The translations under genes and the position numbers were made by a program. Of a stretch of 14,075 nucleotides of DNA, positions 6,850-14,075 are shown in pieces. The notes under the pieces are model-generated. The model worked only from the letters and a program-made list of their open reading frames with translations, searched no databases and was not told where the DNA came from. Each line of letters opens with the position of its first letter. Position 1 is the stretch's first letter. This DNA is from DASXRU01 sp039933315 (GTDB lineage Bacteria > Acidobacteriota > Blastocatellia > Pyrinomonadales > Pyrinomonadaceae): assembly GCA_039933315.1 (NCBI GenBank), contig JBDTOI010000108.1, positions 1 to 14,075 of the forward strand, given 5' to 3'.

Positions 6850-7887
6850 ATGAAGGTACTGGAAAAACAGATGCGGGCCAGTGAGGTGGTCGGGGACGGC
6901 GCCGGGCCTGAGGTCTCAGTATTTCTTCCGGTCTTTAATGAAGAGCCAAATCTCCGCCCGCTTCACGCAAAGCTTTGCGAGGCGCTGGAGTCGCTCGGTC
7001 GCACCACCGAAATTATTTACGTGGACGATGGTTCGAGTGATGGCAGCCTCAAGGTCCTGCGCGAGATTGCCCAGACCGACGCGCGCGTGCGCGTGGTTGC
7101 TCTACGGCGGAACTATGGACAAACGGCGGCCATGGCTGCGGGTATCGATGCCGCGCGCGGCCAGGTGCTGATACCCATGGACGCCGACATGCAAAACGAT
7201 CCGGCAGACATCGTACGTCTGCTCGATAAAATCGACGAAGGCTATGACGTAGTTTCCGGTTGGCGCAAGAACCGGCAGGACAAACTGATCACGCGTAAGA
7301 TTCCTTCCATGATGGCTAATCGTTTGATCTCATGGATCGGAGGCGTGCCGCTGCATGACTATGGCTGTTCCCTGAAGGCATATCGCCGCGAATCACTACA
7401 GGACGTGCAACTTTACGGCGAAATGCATCGCTTCATTCCGATTTACGCTTCGTGGTCCGGCGCCCGCGTTACTGAACTGCCGGTCGAGCATCATGCGCGC
7501 ACGATGGGCAAGTCGAAGTACGGTCTGTCGCGCACCATCAAGGTCGTCTTTGATTTGATGACGATCAAGTTCATGGCTTCGTATCAAACAAAACCGCTTT
7601 ATCTATTTGGTTGGGCCGGACTGCTGACCCTGTTCGTTTCACTTCTGTCAGCGATCCTGGCTTTCCTGATGAAGTATGCCCACTGGCCGCACCATGCTGA
7701 CTTTGTGCAGACGCCGCTGCCAGTCGTGGCTACGGTAATGTTGGTACTGGGCGTGCAGTTTTTCCTGATGGGCTTGCTGGCGGAAATGCTTGTGCGCACC
7801 TATCACGAATCTCAGGCCAAGCCAATTTACACGGTACGCGAACGAATAGGATTCGAGAAACAGGAGGCAGTCGGCAGTAGGCAGTAG
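6850..7887 (+). CDS. Family-2 glycosyltransferase, polyprenyl-phosphate type, with two C-terminal TM helices
   Basis: This GT-A glycosyltransferase resembles the DPM1/ArnC/GtrB class, which moves a sugar from a nucleotide donor to undecaprenyl phosphate at the inner face of the membrane. It shows VSVFLPVFNEE at 22-32, the donor site YVDDGSSDGS (Asp59, Asp60), LRRNYGQTAAMAAG, and the metal-binding DAD motif in MDADMQNDP (Asp111, Asp113). Two membrane helices follow at about 248-273 and 290-314. I chose ATG 6850 (345 residues); TTG at 6844 would overlap the previous stop codon. The final eight residues (QEAVGSRQ) and the stop are encoded by heptamer repeat units CAGTCGG/CAGTAGG, and the stop codon lies inside the left arm of a long hairpin. 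The sugar is unknown; the neighbouring epimerase suggests a uronate but does not prove it. Confidence 0.92.
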   Translation: MKVLEKQMRASEVVGDGAGPEVSVFLPVFNEEPNLRPLHAKLCEALESLGRTTEIIYVDDGSSDGSLKVLREIAQTDARVRVVALRRNYGQTAAMAAGIDAARGQVLIPMDADMQNDPADIVRLLDKIDEGYDVVSGWRKNRQDKLITRKIPSMMANRLISWIGGVPLHDYGCSLKAYRRESLQDVQLYGEMHRFIPIYASWSGARVTELPVEHHARTMGKSKYGLSRTIKVVFDLMTIKFMASYQTKPLYLFGWAGLLTLFVSLLSAILAFLMKYAHWPHHADFVQTPLPVVATVMLVLGVQFFLMGLLAEMLVRTYHESQAKPIYTVRERIGFEKQEAVGSRQ

Positions 7888-7931
7888 GCAGTCAAACGCC
7901 GCTTGCTGCCTCCTGCCTCCTGCCGACTGCC
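7861..7931. repeat. Heptamer repeat forming a long hairpin across a gene junction
   Basis: Five heptamer units (CAGGAGG, CAGTCGG, CAGTAGG twice, CAGTCAA) run from 7861 to 7895. Their reverse-complement partner at 7906-7931 pairs with 7866-7891 in 24 of 26 positions, leaving a 14-base loop. The left arm contains the last codons and TAG stop (7885-7887) of the glycosyltransferase, and the right arm ends three bases before the ATG of the asparagine-synthase-like gene. No Shine-Dalgarno sequence is visible for that gene. It could be a mobile or slippage-born repeat, a transcript stabiliser, or a translation-coupling device. Confidence 0.85.
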
Positions 7932-7934
7932 CTT

Positions 7935-9869
7935 ATGTGTGGAATAACTGGTTGGGCCAATCTTGACGCGCGTACGCCCCCGCCCTCCGGCGCGACGGAC
8001 CTGCTGCATGCGATGTGCGAACGCATGGTGCATCGTGGTCCTGATTCGGAAGGCTTAATGGTCCGCGAAGGCGTTGCCCTGGGAATGCGCCGCCTGGCGA
8101 TTATCGATCTAGTCACCGGCGAGCAACCCACCTTTAATGAAGATGAGACCGTCGCGGTCATTCTCAATGGCGAAATATACAACTATCGCGAGCTGCGCAC
8201 GCGTCTGGAAAAACTGGGTCACAAGTTTCGCAGCAGTTCCGACACCGAAGTCCTGCCTCATCTTTATGAGGAGTACGGCACGGAGATGGTCCAGCACCTC
8301 AACGGCATGTTCGCCTTCGCGCTCTGGGATTCTCGCCGGCGGCGGCTATTCGTGGCCCGCGACCGATTCGGCGAGAAACCGCTCTACTGGGGAATCTTTG
8401 CCGGCACTTTGCTGTTTGCTTCAGAACCGAAAGTGCTGCTGGCCCATCCGGCCGTGCGTCCAGGTCTGAACCTGGAGGCCCTGCGCCAGTATCTCTCCTT
8501 CGATTACATCCCCGCGCCGCTCTCTATCTACGAAGGCATCAGCAAGCTACCGGCGGCGCACACACTGACCCTGGCAGACGGTCGAGTTGAGGTGCAGCGA
8601 TACTGGAGTTTGAGTTACCAGACGCGCACACCTGTTCCCTCTGAGACAGAGGCCGCAGAGCATCTTCAGGGTCTGCTGGCCGATTCCGTTAGCATGCGCC
8701 TGGTGTCAGACGTACCGCTGGGAGTTTTACTTTCCGGCGGAGTTGATTCGTCCACCGTGGCAGCCATGGCAGTGCGCGCTTCGTCGGAGGCGGTAAAGAC
8801 TTTTTCAATCTCCTTTGCCGAGTCATCGTTTGACGAATCATCCTACGCTCGCGCGGTCGCGAAATTCCTGGGTACTGATCATCACGAAGAGCGCCTCAGC
8901 GCCAACCTGGCAGCCAACCTGGTCAGCGAAATCGGCTCGTGGATGGATGAACCGTTCAGCGATCCTTCGCTAGTGCCCACCTATTTACTTTCGCGCTTTA
9001 CCCGCAAGCACGTCACCGTGGCCCTTGGTGGCGATGGCGGCGACGAGCTCTTTGCGGGTTATCCCATGTACTGGGGCCACCGCTGGGCTGAAGTCTATGA
9101 ACGCGTGCCGCGGTTTTTGCGTCGCGGATTGATTGAGCCAATCGTCAACCGCTTGCCGGTTAAGACAAAGAACCTTTCCTTTGATTACCGGGCGCGGCGA
9201 TTTGTGCTTGGCGCCGGCTACGAACAAGTGGCGCGTCATCACATCTGGTTTGGATCCTTCACTCCCTCAGAGCAGACGGCGCTGTTGACTAATGAGGTGA
9301 AGCGAGCAAGCAATTCTGACATTTACGGCCAGGCGCGAGGCCTGCTGGCAGAGTGCGACTCGGATGATGTGGTTGAACGAATGCAGAGCCTCGACACGCA
9401 GCTCTATCTGGCCGAGGACATTCTCACGAAAGTGGATCGCGCCAGCATGGCCGTATCGCTGGAGGTCCGGGCGCCCTTCCTTGATCCGCGTGTGGCTGAA
9501 TATGCCGCCTCATTGCCATCTGCCTATAAGCTGCACGGTCGCAAAACTAAATACATTCTGAAGCGGGCGGTGGCCGATCTTCTGCCGCCATTCGTTTTGC
9601 AGCGCGGCAAGAAAGGGTTCGGCGTTCCAGTGGCCGAATGGCTGAAGGGCAAGTTGCGTCCCCTGGCCCGGGACCTTTTGTCGCCCGAGCGCCTGCGCCG
9701 CAGCGGGTTGTTCGATCCGGTTTATGTGGCGCGCCTGCAGAGTGAGCACGAGCGCGGGGTGGCTAACCATCGCAAGCTGCTCTGGACCCTGCTAATGTTC
9801 GAGCTGTGGCACGAGAGCTTCGTCGAGACTCCGCGACGAATCGAGACCTCAGTCAGGGCCCGGCAGTGA
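7935..9869 (+). CDS. asnB: Glutamine-dependent asparagine-synthase-like amidotransferase
   Basis: This 644-residue enzyme has two domains. The N-terminal class II glutaminase begins MCGITGW, so Cys2 becomes the N-terminal nucleophile after Met removal, and continues with HRGPDSEG and LNGEIYNYRELR. The C-terminal synthetase has the ATP-pyrophosphatase loop LSGGVDSS (267-273) and ALGGDGGDELFAGY (363-376). It uses ATP and glutamine-derived ammonia to turn a carboxylate into an amide. Free aspartate is the classical substrate. Related enzymes of this length in polysaccharide clusters (WbpS of Pseudomonas, WbtH of Francisella) are implicated in amidation of uronic-acid sugars. Given the epimerase, methyltransferase and glycosyltransferase upstream, a glycan substrate is plausible but inferred. 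The ATG is fixed by the catalytic cysteine. It lacks a visible ribosome site and lies three bases after a long hairpin. Confidence 0.93.
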   Translation: MCGITGWANLDARTPPPSGATDLLHAMCERMVHRGPDSEGLMVREGVALGMRRLAIIDLVTGEQPTFNEDETVAVILNGEIYNYRELRTRLEKLGHKFRSSSDTEVLPHLYEEYGTEMVQHLNGMFAFALWDSRRRRLFVARDRFGEKPLYWGIFAGTLLFASEPKVLLAHPAVRPGLNLEALRQYLSFDYIPAPLSIYEGISKLPAAHTLTLADGRVEVQRYWSLSYQTRTPVPSETEAAEHLQGLLADSVSMRLVSDVPLGVLLSGGVDSSTVAAMAVRASSEAVKTFSISFAESSFDESSYARAVAKFLGTDHHEERLSANLAANLVSEIGSWMDEPFSDPSLVPTYLLSRFTRKHVTVALGGDGGDELFAGYPMYWGHRWAEVYERVPRFLRRGLIEPIVNRLPVKTKNLSFDYRARRFVLGAGYEQVARHHIWFGSFTPSEQTALLTNEVKRASNSDIYGQARGLLAECDSDDVVERMQSLDTQLYLAEDILTKVDRASMAVSLEVRAPFLDPRVAEYAASLPSAYKLHGRKTKYILKRAVADLLPPFVLQRGKKGFGVPVAEWLKGKLRPLARDLLSPERLRRSGLFDPVYVARLQSEHERGVANHRKLLWTLLMFELWHESFVETPRRIETSVRARQ

Positions 9870-9879
9870 ACTTCGGAGT

Positions 9880-10000
9880 GCGCCGGCAGAGCGCAGCGGC
9901 GACGGCGCTATGGTTGGTTTTCCATTTCAGATAATTTCAGATCTCAAATTTGAGATCTCAGATTTTAGAAGAAACTCCAAAAGCGCCGATCTGCCGGCGC
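9880..10000. repeat. Composite inverted-repeat element with central palindrome
   Basis: Outer arms GCGCCGGCAGA (9880-9890) and TCTGCCGGCGC (9990-10000) are exact reverse complements, and looser similarity (GGAG/CTCC) continues outside them. In the middle is a perfect 20-base palindrome at 9939-9958, AGATCTCAAATTTGAGATCT, flanked by further TCAGAT-type fragments. The element fills most of the 168-base gap between the amidotransferase and the toroid gene, and no gene is present in that gap. The layout is like a small non-autonomous insertion (MITE-like). I could not identify a clear target duplication. Confidence 0.7.
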
Positions 10001-10037
10001 CTCCATAAGGCCCCTCGCTTGCCACCGCGCTCCAAAA

Positions 10038-11264
10038 ATGGCAGTCGATCCCACAGCAGCACATCAAAGCCTCTGGAAATGGTGCCGCGCTCATGACTTC
10101 GCCGGCTACGATCCCTTTGATGCTTTGAACAGCCGCCTGTTTCAACGCACACCTTTCAAGCACTCGAGAGTCGCGCGCATCGCCTGGACTCAATTCAGCA
10201 AACGATCGCCGGTTAACCTGCGCTCACTGACCGTAATCCCGGCAGGAAAGAACCCAAAGGGCATCGCGCTATTTGCATTGGCGGCGCTGGCTGATTTTCG
10301 CCGGCTGCGCACGAAAGAGACCGAAGCCGCGGCGCGTGAGTTGTTGAACGACTTACTGCGAGCGCGTCTGGAATCAAAGAGCGGTGCAGCCTGTTGGGGT
10401 TATAACTTTGACTGGCAGGGTCGCGCCTTCTTTGCTCCGCGGGGCACGCCCACTATCGTGCCCACCGCCTTTGCCACCCGCGCGCTGGTTGAAGCCGCGC
10501 GCGCCCTTGGCGACGAAAGCTATCTGGAAACCGCGCGCAGCACCTGTGACTTTATCCTCCAGGATCTCAATCGCAGTGATGAATCGGAAGATACGGTGTG
10601 CTTCAGTTACTCGCCGTTGGATCGCACCTGCGTCTTTAATGCCAGTTTGCTGGCGGCGGAAACCCTGGCCGCAGTGGGCTCAATGACAGGGGAAACGGGG
10701 CTCTGCGATTGGGCCATACGCGCGGCGCGTTACGTCGTGCGCCGGCAGAATTCGGATGGCTCATGGGCCTACGGCAAGGACAGTTATCAATCCTGGTCGG
10801 ACAACTTTCACACGGCTTTCGTTCTCACAAGCCTTTCGCGCATCATCCAGGCGCTGGCTGAATTGAGAGCGGAGAGTGCGGAGGATAGGCCGCGGGAGAA
10901 CTTAACGAACGGAGTGTCTGCAGAGTTTGCGGGCGCCGTGCGGCGGGGCTACGACTTCTGGCGCGCGCGCTTCTTTCTGGCAAACGGTTGGCCCAAATAC
11001 TACCCTGACCGGCTCTACCCGGCTGATGCCCACGCCGCCGGGGCAGCCATCATCGCGCTGGCGGATCTGCAGTGGCTTGACCCTGGCGCGTGGGACTTTG
11101 CCGGGCAAATCGCGGAATGGACCATCGAAAACCTGCGCGACCGGCGCGGCTATTTCTACTACCAGCGCCGCCGGTTTCACACCGTCCGCACGCCGTACAT
11201 GCGCTGGTCGGAAGCGTGGATGCTGTATGCGCTATCGCGACTGTTAGAAGGGCCAAGAAAATGA
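10038..11264 (+). CDS. Unrecognised alpha/alpha-toroid protein in the glycan locus
   Basis: I do not recognise a named family. The 408-residue protein is rich in helix-forming segments with repeated aromatic and glycine turns, suggesting an alpha/alpha-toroid such as squalene-cyclase/prenyltransferase repeats or six-hairpin glycosidases. Supporting motifs are CWGYNFDWQGR (119-129), VPTAFATRALVEAA (141-154), a QW-like turn QNSDGSW (237-243) with WSDNFHTAF (253-261) after it, and RGYFYYQRRRFHTVRTPYMRWSEAW (370-394) near the end. The DxDD acid motif of squalene-hopene cyclases is not seen, so it is not a classical triterpene cyclase. There is no signal peptide or membrane helix. A lyase, hydrolase or epimerase acting on a glycan is possible, since uronate-acting enzymes also use toroids. 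The ATG follows the palindromic element with no clear Shine-Dalgarno sequence. Confidence 0.8.
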   Translation: MAVDPTAAHQSLWKWCRAHDFAGYDPFDALNSRLFQRTPFKHSRVARIAWTQFSKRSPVNLRSLTVIPAGKNPKGIALFALAALADFRRLRTKETEAAARELLNDLLRARLESKSGAACWGYNFDWQGRAFFAPRGTPTIVPTAFATRALVEAARALGDESYLETARSTCDFILQDLNRSDESEDTVCFSYSPLDRTCVFNASLLAAETLAAVGSMTGETGLCDWAIRAARYVVRRQNSDGSWAYGKDSYQSWSDNFHTAFVLTSLSRIIQALAELRAESAEDRPRENLTNGVSAEFAGAVRRGYDFWRARFFLANGWPKYYPDRLYPADAHAAGAAIIALADLQWLDPGAWDFAGQIAEWTIENLRDRRGYFYYQRRRFHTVRTPYMRWSEAWMLYALSRLLEGPRK

Positions 11265-11282
11265 GGGTGAAACACAACGAAT

Positions 11283-11309
11283 AGGACCTATAGGACTTAT
11301 TGGACCTAT
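11283..11309. repeat. Short 9-base tandem repeat
   Basis: Three 9-base units follow directly on one another: AGGACCTAT, AGGACTTAT and TGGACCTAT. They lie in the 99-base gap between the toroid gene and the DUF354 gene, about 55 bases before the DUF354 start. Like the heptamers elsewhere in the window, this is a small degenerate minisatellite sitting in a gene junction. No gene or promoter is visible in the rest of the gap. Confidence 0.65.
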
Positions 11310-11363
11310 CGGGAACCGAAGAACTGAGCAAAGAGGCGTTCTGCTTTTTCCTTGAAATTGCCG

Positions 11364-12383
11364 ATGCGTATCTGGATCGATCTCGCAAACTCGCCACACG
11401 TGCCTTTCTTTCGCGCGCTGCTGCCCGAGTTCGTTTCGCGCGGGCATCAGATCGAAGTGACTGCGCGCGCTTTCGCGCAGACCGTCGAGCTGGCGACAAA
11501 GGCAGGACTTATGCCGCATGTGATCGGCGGGCACGGCGGCGGCAGACTGACGGGTAAGGCCGGAAACCTGGTCGGACGCGCGGCCGCCTTGCGCAAATGG
11601 GCGCGCGATCACGGCTTCGATCTGGCCGTCAGTCACAATTCCTACGCGCAAATCTCGGCGGCGGCCTCGCTCGGCATCAGGAGCGTGACGCTCATGGATT
11701 ACGAACATCAACCGGCGAACCATCTCGCGTTTCGTTTGGCGTCGCGCGTGATTGTGCCGCGGGTTTTCCCAGGTTCCGAACTCAGGAAATATGGCGCCTC
11801 AACGCGCAAAGTGAGACGCTATGATGGCATGAAGGAGGATGTGTACCTCGCTGATTTCGTGCCAGATCCAGCGTTCGCGGAATCATTGCGCAAACTCGGC
11901 GTCGCGAGCGAGGATGTGCTGGTCGTATCCCGTCCGCCGGCGCGTGAAGCGCTTTACCATCGCTTTGAGAATGAATTGTTTGACGAGCTGCTGGTCAGCC
12001 TGAGTTCTCGTGCCGGCGTTAAAATCATTTTGCTGCCTCGTACCGAGGCGCAGCGTACCGAGTATCAGAAGCGCAAGCCGGCAAACATGATCATGCCGCG
12101 TGAAGCGCTGGATGGTGCGAATCTGATTGCAGCTTCTGATTTGGTCATTAGCGCCGGTGGTACCATGAATCGCGAAGCTGCCGCGCTGGGCGTGCCCGCG
12201 GCGAGTGTTTATGCAGGGAAGTGGGCGGCAATCGATGAGCAGCTCGTGAGTGAGGGACGGTTAAAGCGCATTGCTTCGCGGGAGGCGATTGGGTCTCTCC
12301 CGGTTGTAAAGAAGGGCGCCCTGACTCCCCGGCCGGTAATGGGAACGCGCAAAAAGATTATCGATCTGATCCTGGATTCTTGA
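11364..12383 (+). CDS. DUF354-family protein (GT-B-like fold)
   Basis: The product of 339 residues starts MRIWIDLANSPHVPFFRALLPEF, the typical opening of DUF354 (PF04007) proteins, a family related to GT-B glycosyltransferases and UDP-GlcNAc 2-epimerases but without an established general reaction. Later landmarks are VTARAFAQTVELA (residues 32-44), DLAVSHNSYAQISAAASLGI, LLPRTEAQRTEY, and a C-terminal nucleotide-site-like stretch DLVISAGGTMNREAAALGVPA. The ATG at 11364 is chosen because it gives exactly the family N-terminus; the upstream TTG at 11352 would add four residues. It is likely cytoplasmic, with no signal peptide or membrane helix. Its position at the end of the glycan gene group suggests a sugar transfer or nucleotide-sugar step, but the substrate cannot be read from the sequence. 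Confidence 0.88.
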   Translation: MRIWIDLANSPHVPFFRALLPEFVSRGHQIEVTARAFAQTVELATKAGLMPHVIGGHGGGRLTGKAGNLVGRAAALRKWARDHGFDLAVSHNSYAQISAAASLGIRSVTLMDYEHQPANHLAFRLASRVIVPRVFPGSELRKYGASTRKVRRYDGMKEDVYLADFVPDPAFAESLRKLGVASEDVLVVSRPPAREALYHRFENELFDELLVSLSSRAGVKIILLPRTEAQRTEYQKRKPANMIMPREALDGANLIAASDLVISAGGTMNREAAALGVPAASVYAGKWAAIDEQLVSEGRLKRIASREAIGSLPVVKKGALTPRPVMGTRKKIIDLILDS

Positions 12384-12464
12384 TTGCCGTCCGCACCAAA
12401 TCTGACGACAAGGGGCTGCGATTTCAGTAATATGTCCGCGCCCTCGCTTGAAAGGCACCTCGTT

Positions 12465-14075
12465 ATGAGGCTCCCGGCTTCCTTGATTATCTCGGTTCTC
12501 CTTTTCTGCGCATATTTCTGCACGCCTGCGAATTCACAAACTGGGCCGGCCAGGATAGATTCGGATGCGACCGTTTCGGGTAAGATAACTCTCAAAGGCA
12601 AACCCGCAGCGGGAGTTGTAATAGGTTTGCGTTCAAGCGAGCCCGCGCAGTTTGATTCTCCATTCAAGGCAACGACCGACCCGGAAGGTAAATATCGGAT
12701 CACCGGTGTCCCGGAGGGGGCCTTTCTAATCGCGCCGGCAGCCCCCGCGTTTGTGATCTCGGACGTGAGCAATTCAGGAGGTCAGACTCTGATAATCAAC
12801 AAAGGTGACAACGTCGAAGGGATTGACTTTGATTTGATACGAGGCGGAGTAATTACAGGAAAGATCACAGATGCAAACGGTCTTCCCATCGTAGAAGAAG
12901 GCGTCAATCTCTTGTCCGCTGAGAACAGTCGAAGCGGCTCTTCCTCTCACATTTCGGTCAACTTTCAAACTGACGATCGAGGAATTTACCGGATATTCGG
13001 AATTCGGCCGGGACGTTACAAAGTATACGTCGGGGCGCAGAGTGTCTATCGTGGCGTTGGACGGGGACGTCGTTCTCTTCCAATTACCTTCTATCCCGAC
13101 ACACCCGAAGCCGCGAAAGCTGCGGTGATTGAGATAGGTGAAGGCACCGAGGCAACCAGAATCGATATCACCCTCGGCCGCGCACTCGAAGGTTTCGCCG
13201 TCAGCGGACGAGTAGTCGATGGAGAGACTGGCAAGCCTGTGTCGAATGTGGCGATCAGTCTTTCCAAGATCATGATAATTGATGCGAACAGCACGAGCAG
13301 TTATGGCGGAGTCACGGACGTTAGTTCAAACGTGGATGGCGCATTCCGGTTAGAGAAATTGCCGGCCGGAAAATACTCCCTTTCAATTCAGCCGCGGCCG
13401 GAGTCGGACCTGAGAGCAGAACAAGTTACGGTTGATGTTATTGATCAGGATGTCACGGGATTGCTGATCAAGACTGCCACCGGAGCAAGTCTGTCAGGAA
13501 CTGTGATTCTAGAGGGAGGCCGTGGCCCCAACACCGTAGCGGCGCAGAGGCTATCATGGATCTCAGCGTTTTTGCGCAATGAAAGCCCGGGCTTCGGTTT
13601 AAGTCAATCTGCCGAAATCAAGCCGGACGGCAGCTTTCGAATCGGTGGGTTAGTGGCTGGAAACGTTACGTTTTCAGTTGCATCACGGGGGCCAACAGGT
13701 AATGCCAAACCGGTAACGATCTCACGCGTCGAGCGGGACGGGGTGGTTCAACCAAATGGCATACAAGTCCAGACCGGCGAACACCTTTCTGGAATACGAA
13801 TCGTTGCCGCTTACAGCAGCGGAAGTATTCGCGGCGTCGTGAAGGTGGAAAATGGTACCTTGCCGCCCGGTGGGCATTTGGTCGTAATTCTCTCAAAGGT
13901 GGGAGAAACTAATACGGTCCCCGGAGGTGGAGCGCTGGCAGATGCTCGCGGCCATTTCTTGATCGAGGGTCTGGCTGCGGGAACTTACGAATTGACAGTC
14001 TCAGCTTATATCCCCGAACAGCGGCAAAGACCTCGAACAACTAAACAACTCGTGACGGTCAGCGATGGAGCCGCG
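12465..14075 (+). CDS. Secreted protein with carboxypeptidase-regulatory-like repeats (3' end missing)
   Basis: The reading frame is open to the window edge, so the C-terminus is missing. At least 537 residues are present. The N-terminus MRLPASLIISVLLFCAYF.. is a signal peptide, probably cut after the NSQ region near residue 25. Five beta-sandwich repeats of the carboxypeptidase-D regulatory type follow, at about 37-90, 129-190, 246-309, 342-406 and 454-515. Each opens with a (V/I)xGxV-like strand and ends with a turn such as DPEGKYRITGVPEG or DGAFRLEKLPAGKYSL. Between repeats two and three is FYPDTPEAAKAAVIEIGEG, a linker commonly seen in these acidobacterial proteins. I chose ATG 12465, with AAAGG nine bases upstream and a compact signal peptide; ATG 12432 would add eleven residues. 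The likely location is the cell surface or periplasm. The function is unknown, and no enzyme domain is seen in the part present. Confidence 0.88.
   Translation, partial: MRLPASLIISVLLFCAYFCTPANSQTGPARIDSDATVSGKITLKGKPAAGVVIGLRSSEPAQFDSPFKATTDPEGKYRITGVPEGAFLIAPAAPAFVISDVSNSGGQTLIINKGDNVEGIDFDLIRGGVITGKITDANGLPIVEEGVNLLSAENSRSGSSSHISVNFQTDDRGIYRIFGIRPGRYKVYVGAQSVYRGVGRGRRSLPITFYPDTPEAAKAAVIEIGEGTEATRIDITLGRALEGFAVSGRVVDGETGKPVSNVAISLSKIMIIDANSTSSYGGVTDVSSNVDGAFRLEKLPAGKYSLSIQPRPESDLRAEQVTVDVIDQDVTGLLIKTATGASLSGTVILEGGRGPNTVAAQRLSWISAFLRNESPGFGLSQSAEIKPDGSFRIGGLVAGNVTFSVASRGPTGNAKPVTISRVERDGVVQPNGIQVQTGEHLSGIRIVAAYSSGSIRGVVKVENGTLPPGGHLVVILSKVGETNTVPGGGALADARGHFLIEGLAAGTYELTVSAYIPEQRQRPRTTKQLVTVSDGAA

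Noticed and set aside
10038..11264. Squalene-hopene cyclase identity for the toroid protein
   Set aside because: Only one QW-like turn is visible, the DxDD motif is absent and the protein is much shorter than the usual 600-plus residues.
12209..12772. Minus-strand open frame of 187 codons
   Set aside because: It lies antisense across the end of the DUF354 gene and the signal-peptide end of the repeat-domain protein, both of which have clear family features in the plus strand.

Overview
The window looks like chromosomal DNA of an acidobacterium, probably of the Blastocatellia/Pyrinomonadales type. This is inferred from style, not from a marker gene: moderately GC-rich coding sequence, a large secreted protein built of carboxypeptidase-regulatory-like repeats, a YIP1/TPR-type membrane protein, and gene junctions loaded with short palindromic and heptameric repeats. 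I see no rRNA, tRNA, transposase or true CRISPR array.

Layout. Positions 1-516 carry no supportable gene. They hold a cluster of GC-rich palindromes (about 116-360) and a perfect-to-degenerate heptamer array (431-514). On the minus strand follow a membrane-anchored TPR protein (517-1854) and signal peptidase I (2026-2745), separated by a paired inverted palindrome element. A divergent promoter region (2746-2943) faces lepB on one side and, on the plus strand, a GTG-started HU-family DNA-binding protein. Downstream of HU are a site-2 type M50 membrane protease and a small lipoprotein, closely packed and probably co-transcribed.

From 4943 to 12383 the plus strand holds what looks like a glycan or glycolipid locus. 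Its genes are a UDP-glucuronate 4-epimerase-like SDR, a SAM methyltransferase, a polyprenyl-phosphate type family-2 glycosyltransferase with two C-terminal membrane helices, a glutamine-dependent asparagine-synthase-like amidotransferase, an unrecognised alpha/alpha-toroid protein and a DUF354 (GT-B-like) protein. A consistent but unproven reading is that a uronic-acid sugar is epimerised, transferred to a lipid carrier and amidated to a uronamide, with further methylation or tailoring. The window ends inside a secreted protein with at least five beta-sandwich repeats (12465 to the edge).

The most unusual feature is the set of junctions. Four intergenic stretches carry unrelated palindromic sequences, and three of them share the same geometry: two inverted copies 35-99 bp apart. 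In one pair the two copies differ only by a compensatory base-pair change. Separately, heptameric repeats run through the stop codons of two unrelated genes (TPR protein and glycosyltransferase), giving both proteins a similar C-terminal tail. At the second site the repeat forms a long hairpin that ends three bases before the asnB-like start codon.
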